NCBI RefSeq assembly: GCF_023229025.1
Contig: NZ_JALOAA010000056.1
Span: 1 to 9,618 of the forward strand
Length of the DNA: 9,618 bases
Direction of reading: 5' to 3'
From: Sulfurimonas sp.
Lineage (GTDB): Bacteria > Campylobacterota > Campylobacteria > Campylobacterales > Sulfurimonadaceae
A program made the position numbers and the translations under genes. The notes below the pieces were generated by a model. It was not told the DNA's origin and made no database searches. It saw only the letters and a list, made by a program, of their open reading frames with translations. Positions 1 to 6,020 of this stretch are shown piece by piece; position 1 is the stretch's first letter; the number at the start of each line of letters is the position of its first letter.

Positions 1-165
1 GACATAACCGACAACAAAGTGGACATCTACGATATACAAAGCCATAAAGGTCTGCACCTTGAGCTTGATACGAGGCTGCTTAGTAAAAAAGGGCAGGATG
101 AAATAAACCCTCGTCGCTTAAGGTTACAATTCGTAATTTTTTTTACGAAAAACTGCCGAATTTAA
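1..165 (+). CDS. C-terminal end of an unidentified protein, cut by the left edge
   Basis: Frame 1 is open from the first base to a TAA at 163-165, giving 54 residues. The first 40 or so residues are hydrophilic and protein-like (for example the stretch LDTRLLSKKGQDEINPRR), with no motif I recognise. The last 12 residues (about VIFFTKNCRI) come from A/T-rich DNA that runs straight into the IS256-type transposase remnant, which is read in another frame from about 144. The natural end of this protein may therefore have been replaced by sequence from the inserted element, so the gene may be truncated. The start lies outside the window and the function is unknown. Confidence 0.4.
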   Translation, partial: DITDNKVDIYDIQSHKGLHLELDTRLLSKKGQDEINPRRLRLQFVIFFTKNCRI

Positions 166-520
166 CTCCGTGGTTGACAGAGCTACTCAAACTTGAAGAA
201 AAATGGGGTAAAAAGTATCCATTGGTTATAAACTCTTGGAACAATAAGTGGGATAATCTATCAATCTTTTTCAAGTACCAGCAGAGATAAGAAAGATAAT
301 TTATACAACAAATATTATAGAGTCGGTACATCGCCAGTTTAGAAAACTTACTAAAACTAAAGGTGCATTTCCAAATGAAAATTCACTGTTAAAATTACTC
401 TATCTGGGAATACAAAATGCAAGTAAAAAATGGTCTATGCCAGTGAGAAATTGGTCACTAACAATTTCTCAACTTGCCATCTTTTTCGAAGGGAGGCTGG
501 ACAAATATTTAGAGGTGTAG
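144..520 (+). pseudogene. IS256-family transposase, 3' fragment with a frameshift
   Basis: This is the C-terminal third of an IS256-type (mutator-like, DDE) transposase. Two reading frames together give the family's typical C-terminus. Positions about 144-277 read ...LKLEEKWGKKYPLVINSW..., with the W...FF pattern just before the break. From 279 to the TAG at 518-520 the other frame reads AEIRKIIYTTNIIESVHRQF, then TKTKGAF and a tail ending QLAIFFEGRLDKYLEV. The expected sequence across the junction is FKYPAEIR. The DNA reads TTCAAGTACCAGCA where TACCCAGCA would be needed, so one C has been lost at about 278-279. Full members are near 400 residues, whereas only about 125 remain. The N-terminus and at least two catalytic acidic residues are missing, so the fragment cannot be active. 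Confidence 0.85.
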
Positions 521-540
521 CTTTATGTTACTAAATGTAG

Positions 541-567
541 TTGACACGGAATTTTAAACGCTCTCTA
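541..567 (+). repeat. Probable right terminal inverted repeat of the IS256-like remnant
   Basis: About 20 bases past the transposase stop the DNA reads TTGACACGGAATTTTAAACG and then CTCTC. Read inward on the other strand it starts GAGAGCGTTTAAAATTCCGTG. That has the look of IS256-family ends, which commonly carry a G-rich tip, an A/T-rich middle and GTGTCA. The matching left end is not in the window, consistent with loss of the left part of the element. The exact outer boundary (565-567) is uncertain. Confidence 0.5.
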
Positions 568-582
568 AAATACAAAAAAAGG

Positions 583-1386
583 CTATTTATCTTTAAGTGC
601 AGTTAAAATTTTTACATTTTTAAAGTTAAATTTTTTGTATAAAATATACCAGTTAGTAGAGGCTTTAAATATATTCTCATCATATACTATTATCTTTTTA
701 TTATTGAACAAATCTAGTTTTGATCTAAAACTTTCTAAATTATCATCACTTCTAAGGGTAAAGTCGTCAAAAAAATTATCCTTGTAACTTCTATCAATAA
801 TATAAGAGATATCTGTAAATATTTTGCTACTATCTACTTTGTCACTGCCATCTACTACAACAATATTTTGCTGTTGTGTCTTGATATACTCTAATCCTAC
901 CGAGAAGGTTGGATTATATTTTATTTTATATGTTCCCTTTTTCTTAGCTGAACTCTTTTTGGAGGAGACAAGAGTATGGTATTTAAATACCCAAGCCATA
1001 TAGCCACCCTCTAAAATAGATATATTCTCAAAGCCATGTTCAATCATAGTAAAAGCAAGAAATGTTGAGTTTAAAAAATCCTCATCTGAGCTTCTAGAGT
1101 AGATAACTACATGTGAATCTCTGTTGATTCCAAGTTTTTTAAACTGATTTTGTACGTTTTTGCTCTGAGCTGAGGCAAGTCTAGCATAGTTGCTTTTGGT
1201 AAATTTGGATATATCCGCATGAAGAGCCCCTGCTATATGACTCTTCTCATACATAGCTAAAGAGCTTACATCCAAGAGAACTAATTTTTCATCTTTTAGT
1301 GAATTTTTTAGTTCCTCAGGTGATATAAAAGCATCATAAGCGTATGAGTAAAAAGTAAGTAGAAGTAGTATAAAAATATGTTTCAT
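583..1386 (-). CDS. Secreted tandem-rhodanese-like protein without any cysteine
   Basis: The 267-residue product has an N-terminal signal peptide (residues 1-16, hydrophobic core IFILLLLTFY, likely cleavage after YSYA), so it should be periplasmic. Two rhodanese-like folds follow. The first spans about 20-140, with LVLLDV at 35-40, HIAGALHADI at 50-59 and ILEGGYMAW at 124-132. The second, more degraded, spans about 155-265, with VVVDGSD at 176-182 and IIVYDEN at 232-238. Active sulfurtransferases carry a Cys at the start of the loop. Here the first loop is YSRSSDED (96-103), with Ser in the Cys position, and the second has Asp/Glu. The whole protein has no cysteine, so persulfide chemistry is ruled out and a binding or structural role is more likely. 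It starts 8 bases after the chorismate mutase gene, with only a weak ribosome site, so it is probably co-transcribed. Confidence 0.8.
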   Translation of the reverse strand: MKHIFILLLLTFYSYAYDAFISPEELKNSLKDEKLVLLDVSSLAMYEKSHIAGALHADISKFTKSNYARLASAQSKNVQNQFKKLGINRDSHVVIYSRSSDEDFLNSTFLAFTMIEHGFENISILEGGYMAWVFKYHTLVSSKKSSAKKKGTYKIKYNPTFSVGLEYIKTQQQNIVVVDGSDKVDSSKIFTDISYIIDRSYKDNFFDDFTLRSDDNLESFRSKLDLFNNKKIIVYDENIFKASTNWYILYKKFNFKNVKILTALKDK

Positions 1387-1394
1387 AAAAGGCT

Positions 1395-1697
1395 TTAAAA
1401 TGTTTGTTTGTTTCTAAATTCTGATATCTCCGTCTCAACCATTTCATTTATCATAGTTTCAAAAAGGTCAGATATCATATTGGGTGATACGCCTGCTTGA
1501 ATTGCGGAGTGACGAACTTTTTGCAGAATATAATCTACTCTATCTTCAGCTTTAACCTCTTCTATGCTGTTTTTAAATGAGGCTGCTTGACGAATAAGGT
1601 GACTTCTTTTGGAAATAAGATCTACAATTTTATCATCTATCTTATCTATCTCTTCTCTAACCTCTTCAAGCGAGTTGCATTTTTTAATATCTGACAT
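1395..1697 (-). CDS. Small AroQ-fold chorismate mutase, PchB-like
   Basis: This 100-residue all-helical protein belongs to the AroQ class of chorismate mutases, which convert chorismate to prephenate for Phe/Tyr synthesis. Its length and residue numbering fit the isochorismate pyruvate-lyase PchB closely. The first helix carries Arg14 in EEVREEIDKID, followed by Arg31 in SKR and Lys42 in ASFK, then AEDRV at 50-54. These match the Arg14, Arg31 and Lys42 active-site residues known for PchB. The position equivalent to Gln90 of PchB (Gln88 of the E. coli mutase) is Glu90 here, as in yeast chorismate mutase. No salicylate or siderophore genes lie nearby, so mutase is the safer call than lyase. The ATG at 1697 has a good GGAG site 8 bases upstream. 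The cysteine-free rhodanese gene follows after 8 bases. Confidence 0.85.
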   Translation of the reverse strand: MSDIKKCNSLEEVREEIDKIDDKIVDLISKRSHLIRQAASFKNSIEEVKAEDRVDYILQKVRHSAIQAGVSPNMISDLFETMINEMVETEISEFRNKQTF

Positions 1698-1792
1698 GTA
1701 GTTTCTCCGTTTTTAATAGGACATATTACCCAAAAAGAGATAATAGTTAAGCCATAATTTTGCAGTTTTGCTTTTGTAGTTTTTATACCGTA

Positions 1793-2641
1793 TTAGCTCT
1801 TTAGGTATATTCCACTATCTTTTATCTCAATATCTCCACTCTCCTGAAGAGTTGTAAGAGAGCGTTTATACGCTTTTTTGCTTAAGCCAAAGATACTTTG
1901 AATCAACTCTGGGTCACTTTTATAGTTGTATGGCATAGAGCCGCCGCTTCTCTTTAGAAGCGACATGACTTTTTGGCAAGACTCCTCTTTTTGCTTTGTT
2001 CCGCCAGCTTGAAGAGTTAGATCTATGCAGCCATCTTTTCTTACAGTTTTTATATACGCTCTTTTTTTGCTTCCAATCTCTATCTTTTGAAATATTTCGT
2101 TGTGATAGATAAGCCCCTCATACTTCTCTTGGACAATGCACTTAAAGCCAAGCGGAGTTTTTGCGATGATAAGAATATCTACCTCTTTGTTTGGAGCAAG
2201 CCCTTTTGGCTTTTTATCAAAGAAGTTGCCTAGTTTTTCGGTTCCGACAAGGCGGTGTGTTTTTTCATCATAAACGACTTTTAGAAATCTTTTCTCGCCG
2301 ATTTTGAACTTCTCTTTTTGAAACATATTTGGAACAAATAGGTCCTTTGCAAGTCCCCATCCGACAAATGCCCCAAAAGGTGCAACATCTACCACCTCAA
2401 AGAGCGCAAACTCATCAAGCATCGCCTTTGGTGTAAGAGTTGTAGCTATAAGTCTATCTTCAGAGTCGGTATATAAAAAAACTTTCAAAAGAGTTCCCTC
2501 TTGCATCTCGTCTGTTACGTAAGCTTGTGGTAGAAGTACATCTTTTTCATCAAGCGCTGTTAAAAATATACCGTGAGGTGTGTGTCTATCAACTTTGAGG
2601 CAGTTTATGCGTCCGAGTTCTAAATGTTGGTTTTGTTGCAA
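1793..2641 (-). CDS. CvfB/YitL-like S1-domain RNA-binding protein
   Basis: The 282-residue protein has the layout of the CvfB family. A first S1-like barrel spans about 5-70 and a second about 75-137 (EVVDVAPFGAFVGWG, 82-96, a classic S1 signature). A third barrel spans about 150-212 (TPLGFKCIVQEKYEGLIYH), and a C-terminal winged helix lies at about 220-280 (LIQSIFGLSKKAYKRSLTTL). CvfB proteins bind RNA and affect virulence-factor or stress expression in Gram-positive bacteria. The role in this group is not known to me. The start is TTG at 2641-2639. It is preceded by AAGGA with a 6-base spacer (2648-2652), and there is no in-frame ATG near that site. A good -10 box lies at 2666-2671, so the gene appears to have its own promoter rather than being the tail of the ars operon. 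Confidence 0.85.
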   Translation of the reverse strand: MQQNQHLELGRINCLKVDRHTPHGIFLTALDEKDVLLPQAYVTDEMQEGTLLKVFLYTDSEDRLIATTLTPKAMLDEFALFEVVDVAPFGAFVGWGLAKDLFVPNMFQKEKFKIGEKRFLKVVYDEKTHRLVGTEKLGNFFDKKPKGLAPNKEVDILIIAKTPLGFKCIVQEKYEGLIYHNEIFQKIEIGSKKRAYIKTVRKDGCIDLTLQAGGTKQKEESCQKVMSLLKRSGGSMPYNYKSDPELIQSIFGLSKKAYKRSLTTLQESGDIEIKDSGIYLKS

Positions 2642-2665
2642 AGTATTTCCTTGTAGTTGTCCAAA

Positions 2666-2671
2666 ATTATA
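2666..2671 (-). promoter_or_regulatory. -10 box of the CvfB-like gene
   Basis: The minus strand reads a perfect TATAAT here (context AGGTATAATTTTGG), placing the start of transcription near 2659. That is about 18 bases before the TTG start, with the AAGGA ribosome site in between. No clear -35 box is present, which is common in Campylobacterota promoters. The promoter sits between the last ars gene and the CvfB-like gene, so it allows separate expression. Confidence 0.5.
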
Positions 2672-2708
2672 CCTATTTTGAGATATACAAAGGGTTAAGT
2701 TTTAGATA

Positions 2709-2948
2709 TTAGCTCATTTTATCCATAAGCAAGAGAACTTCATCTACACTAAGAACTTTTCCGGTGCTTAGCACTTTTTTATCTATTACAAGTCCCGGAG
2801 TGCTTACAACTTGATACTCCATAATTTTCATAATATCATCTACTTTTTCAATCTGGACAAACTTTTTACTCTTTGCAACAGCCTCTTTTACCACAGCTTC
2901 AAGCGTTTTGCACTTTGCACAACCTGTTCCTAAAATTTCGATTTTCAT
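2709..2948 (-). CDS. Small CxxC thioredoxin-fold protein of the ars operon
   Basis: The 79-residue product is a minimal thioredoxin/glutaredoxin-like domain of the MTH895/TM0996 type ('small redox-active disulfide protein'). It has a first beta strand KIEILG, then the redox motif Cys10-Ala-Lys-Cys13, a helix, and the cis-proline loop Thr50-Pro51. There is no signal peptide, so it should act in the cytoplasm. It is the last gene of the minus-strand ars unit. Its ribosome site (GAGGAGA) overlaps the TGA stop of the permease gene, and the ATG at 2948 lies 9 bases beyond that stop, which suggests coupled translation. Genes of this kind often stand next to PF03773 permeases. A likely but unproven job is to pass or reduce a thiol-bound substrate for the permease, or to serve as the electron donor of ArsC. 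Confidence 0.85.
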   Translation of the reverse strand: MKIEILGTGCAKCKTLEAVVKEAVAKSKKFVQIEKVDDIMKIMEYQVVSTPGLVIDKKVLSTGKVLSVDEVLLLMDKMS

Positions 2949-2957
2949 ATTCTCTCC

Positions 2958-3914
2958 TCACAGTATTAAATTAAATAGATACCCGACTAAAAGTATCCCA
3001 AAACCTACCACGCCAAAAAATATTGCTATTAGCTTCATAGATAAGACTCTCTTTAGTATCATCGCCTCAGGAAGGCTTAGTGCTACAACCGCCATCATAA
3101 AGCTAAGAGCAGTTCCAAGAAGCATCCCTTTTTGAGTTAATACTTCAATAAGAGGTAAAATCCCCGCTGCACTACTGTACATCGGGATTCCCATAACAAC
3201 CCCGACAACCGGTGCATACCATGCATCGCCTCCTGCATACTTGCTTATAAAATCGGTTGGAACATAACCGTGTATAAATGCTCCGATTCCAACACCTATG
3301 ATAACATAGAGATATATCTTTTTAAATATATCCACAGTGTACTCCCACGCCTCTTTAAGTCTGCTGCTAAAGAGCACTCTCTCTTGAGTGTACGATAAGT
3401 CATCAATCGGTTTTACCTCTATTAGAACCTCCTTTTCAAGGTTCATAGCGCCTATTATTACTCCTGCAATGATTGCGATTATAAGACCTACTCCTACATA
3501 AAGCAGCGCTATTTTCCATCCAAAGAGAGAAAAAAGAAGTGCTATTACTACCGCATCACTTAAAGGTGCTGATATTAGGTAGCTAAATGTTACGCCAAGA
3601 GGGATTCTAGCTTGCAAAAATCCTAAAAATAGAGGAACTGCGCTACAGGAGCAAAACGGAGTCATAACGCCAAAAACAGCTGCTAGTATATGAGCTGTAA
3701 GTTTGTGCTTTTTGCTTATATACTCTCTTGCTCTCTCAACCGGAAAATAGCTTCTCATTATGGTTACAATGAAGATTATGACCATAATCAAAATAAAGAT
3801 TTTAATAGTATCGTAGATAAAAAAGTGTACCGCTTTACCAAGATGGCTGCTTGAAATTAATCCAAAAGTATCAAAAACAAGCCAAGTGACTAGATTGTGC
3901 AGCCAATCAAACAT
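2958..3914 (-). CDS. PF03773-family permease (ArsP-like) with Cys-Ser-Cys motif
   Basis: This 318-residue inner-membrane protein has about eight to nine membrane segments, for example near 36-53, 73-100, 105-130, 132-155, 205-222, 240-260, 268-287 and 293-316. A charged cytoplasmic loop lies at about 156-203. The motif TPFCSCSAVP (85-94, Cys88 and Cys90) inside a membrane segment, and the SAPLSDAVV stretch after it, mark the PF03773 (formerly DUF318) permease family. ArsP, the methylarsenite/organoarsenical exporter of Campylobacter jejuni, belongs to that family. These two are the only cysteines, so the pattern differs from the three-cysteine set reported for C. jejuni ArsP, and the substrate need not be the same. 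The start overlaps the end of arsC by 8 bases (3907-3914), and the CxxC gene follows directly, so all are one operon. Regulation by ArsR is expected. Confidence 0.85.
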   Translation of the reverse strand: MFDWLHNLVTWLVFDTFGLISSSHLGKAVHFFIYDTIKIFILIMVIIFIVTIMRSYFPVERAREYISKKHKLTAHILAAVFGVMTPFCSCSAVPLFLGFLQARIPLGVTFSYLISAPLSDAVVIALLFSLFGWKIALLYVGVGLIIAIIAGVIIGAMNLEKEVLIEVKPIDDLSYTQERVLFSSRLKEAWEYTVDIFKKIYLYVIIGVGIGAFIHGYVPTDFISKYAGGDAWYAPVVGVVMGIPMYSSAAGILPLIEVLTQKGMLLGTALSFMMAVVALSLPEAMILKRVLSMKLIAIFFGVVGFGILLVGYLFNLIL

Positions 3915-4320
3915 GGCATAACTCTTTTTTTACAACCGGTAGAAGCTCTTTTTCTATTAGAAGAAGTGTTTTCTCATACTCCTCTTCTGCTTTGCCGCTT
4001 GGGTCATCAAACCCCAGATGGATTGTTTTAACGCTCTTAGGAAACATAGGACAGTTCTCTTTTGCATGGTCGCATACGGTAACTACTAAGTCAAAAGAAG
4101 TATCTAAAACCGTCTCTATAACTTTGGAGTGATACTCGTCTCTCCAGTAACCTTTTTCTTCTAAGAGTGCTTTAGCATTTGGATTTACCATGCCGCTTGC
4201 TTTAGCGCCTGAACTTTGAGCTACTAAGCAATCACCCAGTTTTGCATTTAAAAGCGCCTCTGCCATAATCGAGCGACAGCTGTTTGCAGTACATAAAATT
4301 AATACGTTTTTTTTATTCAT
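3907..4320 (-). CDS. arsC: Arsenate reductase, thioredoxin-coupled (LMW phosphatase fold)
   Basis: The 137-residue cytoplasmic enzyme reduces arsenate to arsenite. It has the low-molecular-weight phosphatase loop Cys10-Thr-Ala-Asn-Ser-Cys15-Arg-Ser near the N-terminus. The redox pair Cys83-x6-Cys90 (VTVCDHAKENCP) follows, and then the general acid in the Asp106-Pro107 motif (FDDPSG). This is the full cysteine relay known from Staphylococcus aureus pI258 ArsC (Cys10, Cys82, Cys89), so the enzyme should be recycled by thioredoxin rather than glutaredoxin. Length and motif spacing are normal and nothing is missing. Its ATG overlaps the arsR stop by four bases (ATGA at 4317-4320), and its end overlaps the permease start by eight, showing tight translational coupling within the operon. 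Confidence 0.95.
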   Translation of the reverse strand: MNKKNVLILCTANSCRSIMAEALLNAKLGDCLVAQSSGAKASGMVNPNAKALLEEKGYWRDEYHSKVIETVLDTSFDLVVTVCDHAKENCPMFPKSVKTIHLGFDDPSGKAEEEYEKTLLLIEKELLPVVKKELCHV

Positions 4321-4640
4321 AAGCTACACTCTCCTTTTTGAGAGGATTTTTTTAACTTTGGAAGCTCTATGTCAAGATATTTTATCTCTTGTAACGCTTC
4401 GCTTCTAAAGCGATCAAGCGGAGCTCTTATGGAGTAGTACGCCCATGTTCCGCGCCGTTCTACACGCAAAAATCCTGCCTCTTTTAAGATTTTTAGATGT
4501 CTTGAGAGGCGAGATTGGATCATCTCTAGAGAGCTTTGCAAATCGCAAACACAAGTCTCCCCATGCTCATCCAAAAAGCGCAACAGAAGAACTCTTGTCT
4601 CATCATTAAGTGCTGAGACACTCTTTAAAAAGATATCCAC
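4317..4640 (-). CDS. arsR: ArsR-type arsenite-responsive repressor
   Basis: This winged-helix ArsR/SmtB-family repressor dissociates from DNA when As(III) or Sb(III) binds. With the GTG start at 4640 it has 107 residues. The metal-binding motif Cys30-Val-Cys32-Asp-Leu sits at the start of the DNA-binding region, matching Cys32/Cys34 of E. coli ArsR. The third ligand of E. coli (Cys37) is Gln here, and another Cys lies near the C-terminus (GECSL). The recognition helix is in the SRLSRHLKILKEAGFL region. An in-frame ATG exists at 4685, but it lies upstream of the predicted -10 box and has no ribosome site. The GTG has AAAGGGG with a 6-base spacer, so I choose GTG. The longer form would be 122 residues. 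It is the first gene of arsR-arsC-permease-CxxC and probably self-regulated through the repeat at 4692-4707. Confidence 0.92.
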   Translation of the reverse strand: MDIFLKSVSALNDETRVLLLRFLDEHGETCVCDLQSSLEMIQSRLSRHLKILKEAGFLRVERRGTWAYYSIRAPLDRFRSEALQEIKYLDIELPKLKKSSQKGECSL

Positions 4641-4667
4641 ATCAATCCCCTTTGTTGAAATTGCAAA

Positions 4668-4696
4668 ATTGTAGCTAAATAACATTGCTAAATCAA
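4668..4696 (-). promoter_or_regulatory. Promoter of the arsR operon
   Basis: On the minus strand TTGATT (4696-4691) is followed by exactly 17 bases and then TACAAT (4673-4668), a good sigma-70 pair. Transcription should start near 4661, which leaves a short leader containing the AAAGGGG ribosome site before the GTG at 4640. The -35 box is one arm of the inverted repeat at 4692-4707, so repressor binding would block it. Confidence 0.65.
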
Positions 4697-4707
4697 GATA
4701 TATTGAT
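4692..4707. promoter_or_regulatory. Probable ArsR operator, inverted repeat ATCAA-N6-TTGAT
   Basis: The sequence ATCAAGATATATTGAT is an interrupted palindrome with 5-base arms and a 6-base spacer. It lies in the short space between the divergent arsR and arsB genes. Its form fits sites bound by dimers of the ArsR/SmtB family. Each arm supplies most of the -35 box of one of the two divergent promoters, so one bound dimer could repress both. Binding itself is inferred. Confidence 0.65.
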
Positions 4708-4731
4708 GTTTAGATTTAATTCTGCTATAGT
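4703..4731 (+). promoter_or_regulatory. Promoter of arsB
   Basis: TTGATG (4703-4708), a 17-base spacer and TATAGT (4726-4731) form a sigma-70-type promoter. A TG at 4723-4724 adds an extended -10 element. Transcription should start near 4738, just before the AAGGAG ribosome site at 4744-4749. The -35 box overlaps the right arm of the operator repeat, so arsB should be repressed by ArsR together with the divergent operon. Confidence 0.65.
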
Positions 4732-4754
4732 TCTGTTTTTAAAAAGGAGTCTGC

Positions 4755-6017
4755 ATGGCACTTGCGATGTCTGTTTTTCTGGTTACTCTGCTTTTCATTA
4801 TCTGGCAGCCACGCGGTTTGCAGATAGGCACAACTGCTGTCGGGGGAGCGGTTGTGGCTCTTGTCGTCGGGGTTGTAAGTTTTAGTGATGTTGTAAGTGT
4901 AGTAGATATCGTCTGGGATGCAACTTTGGCATTTATCGGGATAATCCTTCTCTCAATGATACTAGATGAGATAGGTTTTTTTGAGTATGCAGCCATAAAG
5001 ATGGCAAAATTAAGCGGCGGAAACGGGCATAAGATGTTTGTTTATATACTTCTTCTTGGTGCAATTGTTGCCGCATTTTTTGCAAATGACGGAGCGGCAT
5101 TAATCTTGACACCGATACTTCTTGCTAAGATGAAGTACTTAAAAATGAAACCTTTAGCAATCTTTGCTTTTTTGATGGCGGGTGGTTTTATCGGCGATAG
5201 TGCGTCAAATCCGCTTGTTATCTCAAATCTTACAAACATAGTAACGGCTGGTTATTTTGATATAGGTTTTGTTGAGTATGCTAAAAATATGTTTTTACCT
5301 AACCTTCTTAGCATTATCGCCTCCATCGCTGTTTTATGGATATATTTTCGTAAAGATATTCCTTTTACGATTGATGTCTCAAAACTTCCAGAAGCTTCAT
5401 CGGTTATAAAAAACAAAACTATGTTTAAGATAAGCTGGTTTTTTCTCGCACTGTTGATGGCGGGTTACTTTATAGGTGATTACTACCATCTGCCAATCTC
5501 TCTTTTTGCACTGGGCGGCGCTCTGGTTTTTTTAATGATTGCAAATTACTATAAGGCGGTAAAGCCAATTATGACCATAAAAGCTGCACCCTGGCAGGTA
5601 GTGTGGTTTAGTATCGGTCTGTATGTTGTAGTTTACGGTCTCAAAAATGAGGGTTTGACGAATATTATCGCTTCTTGGATAAGAGAGCTTAATACTCATG
5701 GAGAGTTTATTGCCATTGTCGGAACAGGATTTCTCTCGGCAGTTATAAGCTCTGTTATGAACAATATGCCGACTATTATGATTATGGATATAGCAATCGA
5801 TCAGGTCGGGTACATCGGAAATGAAGCACTTGTTTATGCAAATATCATAGGCTCAAATCTTGGTCCGAAAATGACTCCAATAGGCTCACTGGCAACTCTT
5901 TTATGGCTGCATGTGCTAGCTAAGAGGGGAGTGAAAATTGGGTGGGGCGAGTATATGAAAGTCGGACTCGTTATAACTCCGCCGGTGCTCTTTGTGGCAC
6001 TTCTTGGATTAGTTTAA
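4755..6017 (+). CDS. arsB: Arsenite/antimonite efflux pump ArsB
   Basis: This 420-residue inner-membrane carrier exports As(III)/Sb(III) using the proton gradient. Its length is close to the about 430 residues of E. coli ArsB. It has roughly eleven to twelve membrane segments, and the conserved blocks of the ArsB/ion-transporter superfamily are present. These include FFANDGAALILTPI (108-121), FIGDSASNPLVISNLTNIV (145-163), SSVMNNMPTIMIM (332-344) and GSNLGPKMTPIGSLATLLWL (366-385). The paired ANDGAA and NNMPT half-repeats suggest the usual two-fold internal symmetry. There is no cysteine in the protein. The ATG at 4755 has AAGGAG with a 5-base spacer; a second ATG at 4767 has none at a proper distance. 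No arsA ATPase gene is present, so transport is likely driven by membrane potential alone. The gene ends 3 bases before the convergent Bax-like gene. Confidence 0.95.
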   Translation: MALAMSVFLVTLLFIIWQPRGLQIGTTAVGGAVVALVVGVVSFSDVVSVVDIVWDATLAFIGIILLSMILDEIGFFEYAAIKMAKLSGGNGHKMFVYILLLGAIVAAFFANDGAALILTPILLAKMKYLKMKPLAIFAFLMAGGFIGDSASNPLVISNLTNIVTAGYFDIGFVEYAKNMFLPNLLSIIASIAVLWIYFRKDIPFTIDVSKLPEASSVIKNKTMFKISWFFLALLMAGYFIGDYYHLPISLFALGGALVFLMIANYYKAVKPIMTIKAAPWQVVWFSIGLYVVVYGLKNEGLTNIIASWIRELNTHGEFIAIVGTGFLSAVISSVMNNMPTIMIMDIAIDQVGYIGNEALVYANIIGSNLGPKMTPIGSLATLLWLHVLAKRGVKIGWGEYMKVGLVITPPVLFVALLGLV

Positions 6018-6020
6018 AAG

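Noticed and set aside
143..331. 62-codon open frame on the minus strand at the left edge
   Set aside because: It lies opposite the IS256 transposase remnant, whose family-specific residues on the plus strand explain the sequence.
1698..1792. GCAGTTTTGC repeat as a terminator of the CvfB-like gene
   Set aside because: Only three base pairs can form in the stem and there is no proper T run on the relevant strand.
4739..4996. 85-codon minus-strand frame over the start of arsB
   Set aside because: It is a low-complexity Ser/Thr-rich translation opposite the clearly coding arsB gene and has no family resemblance.
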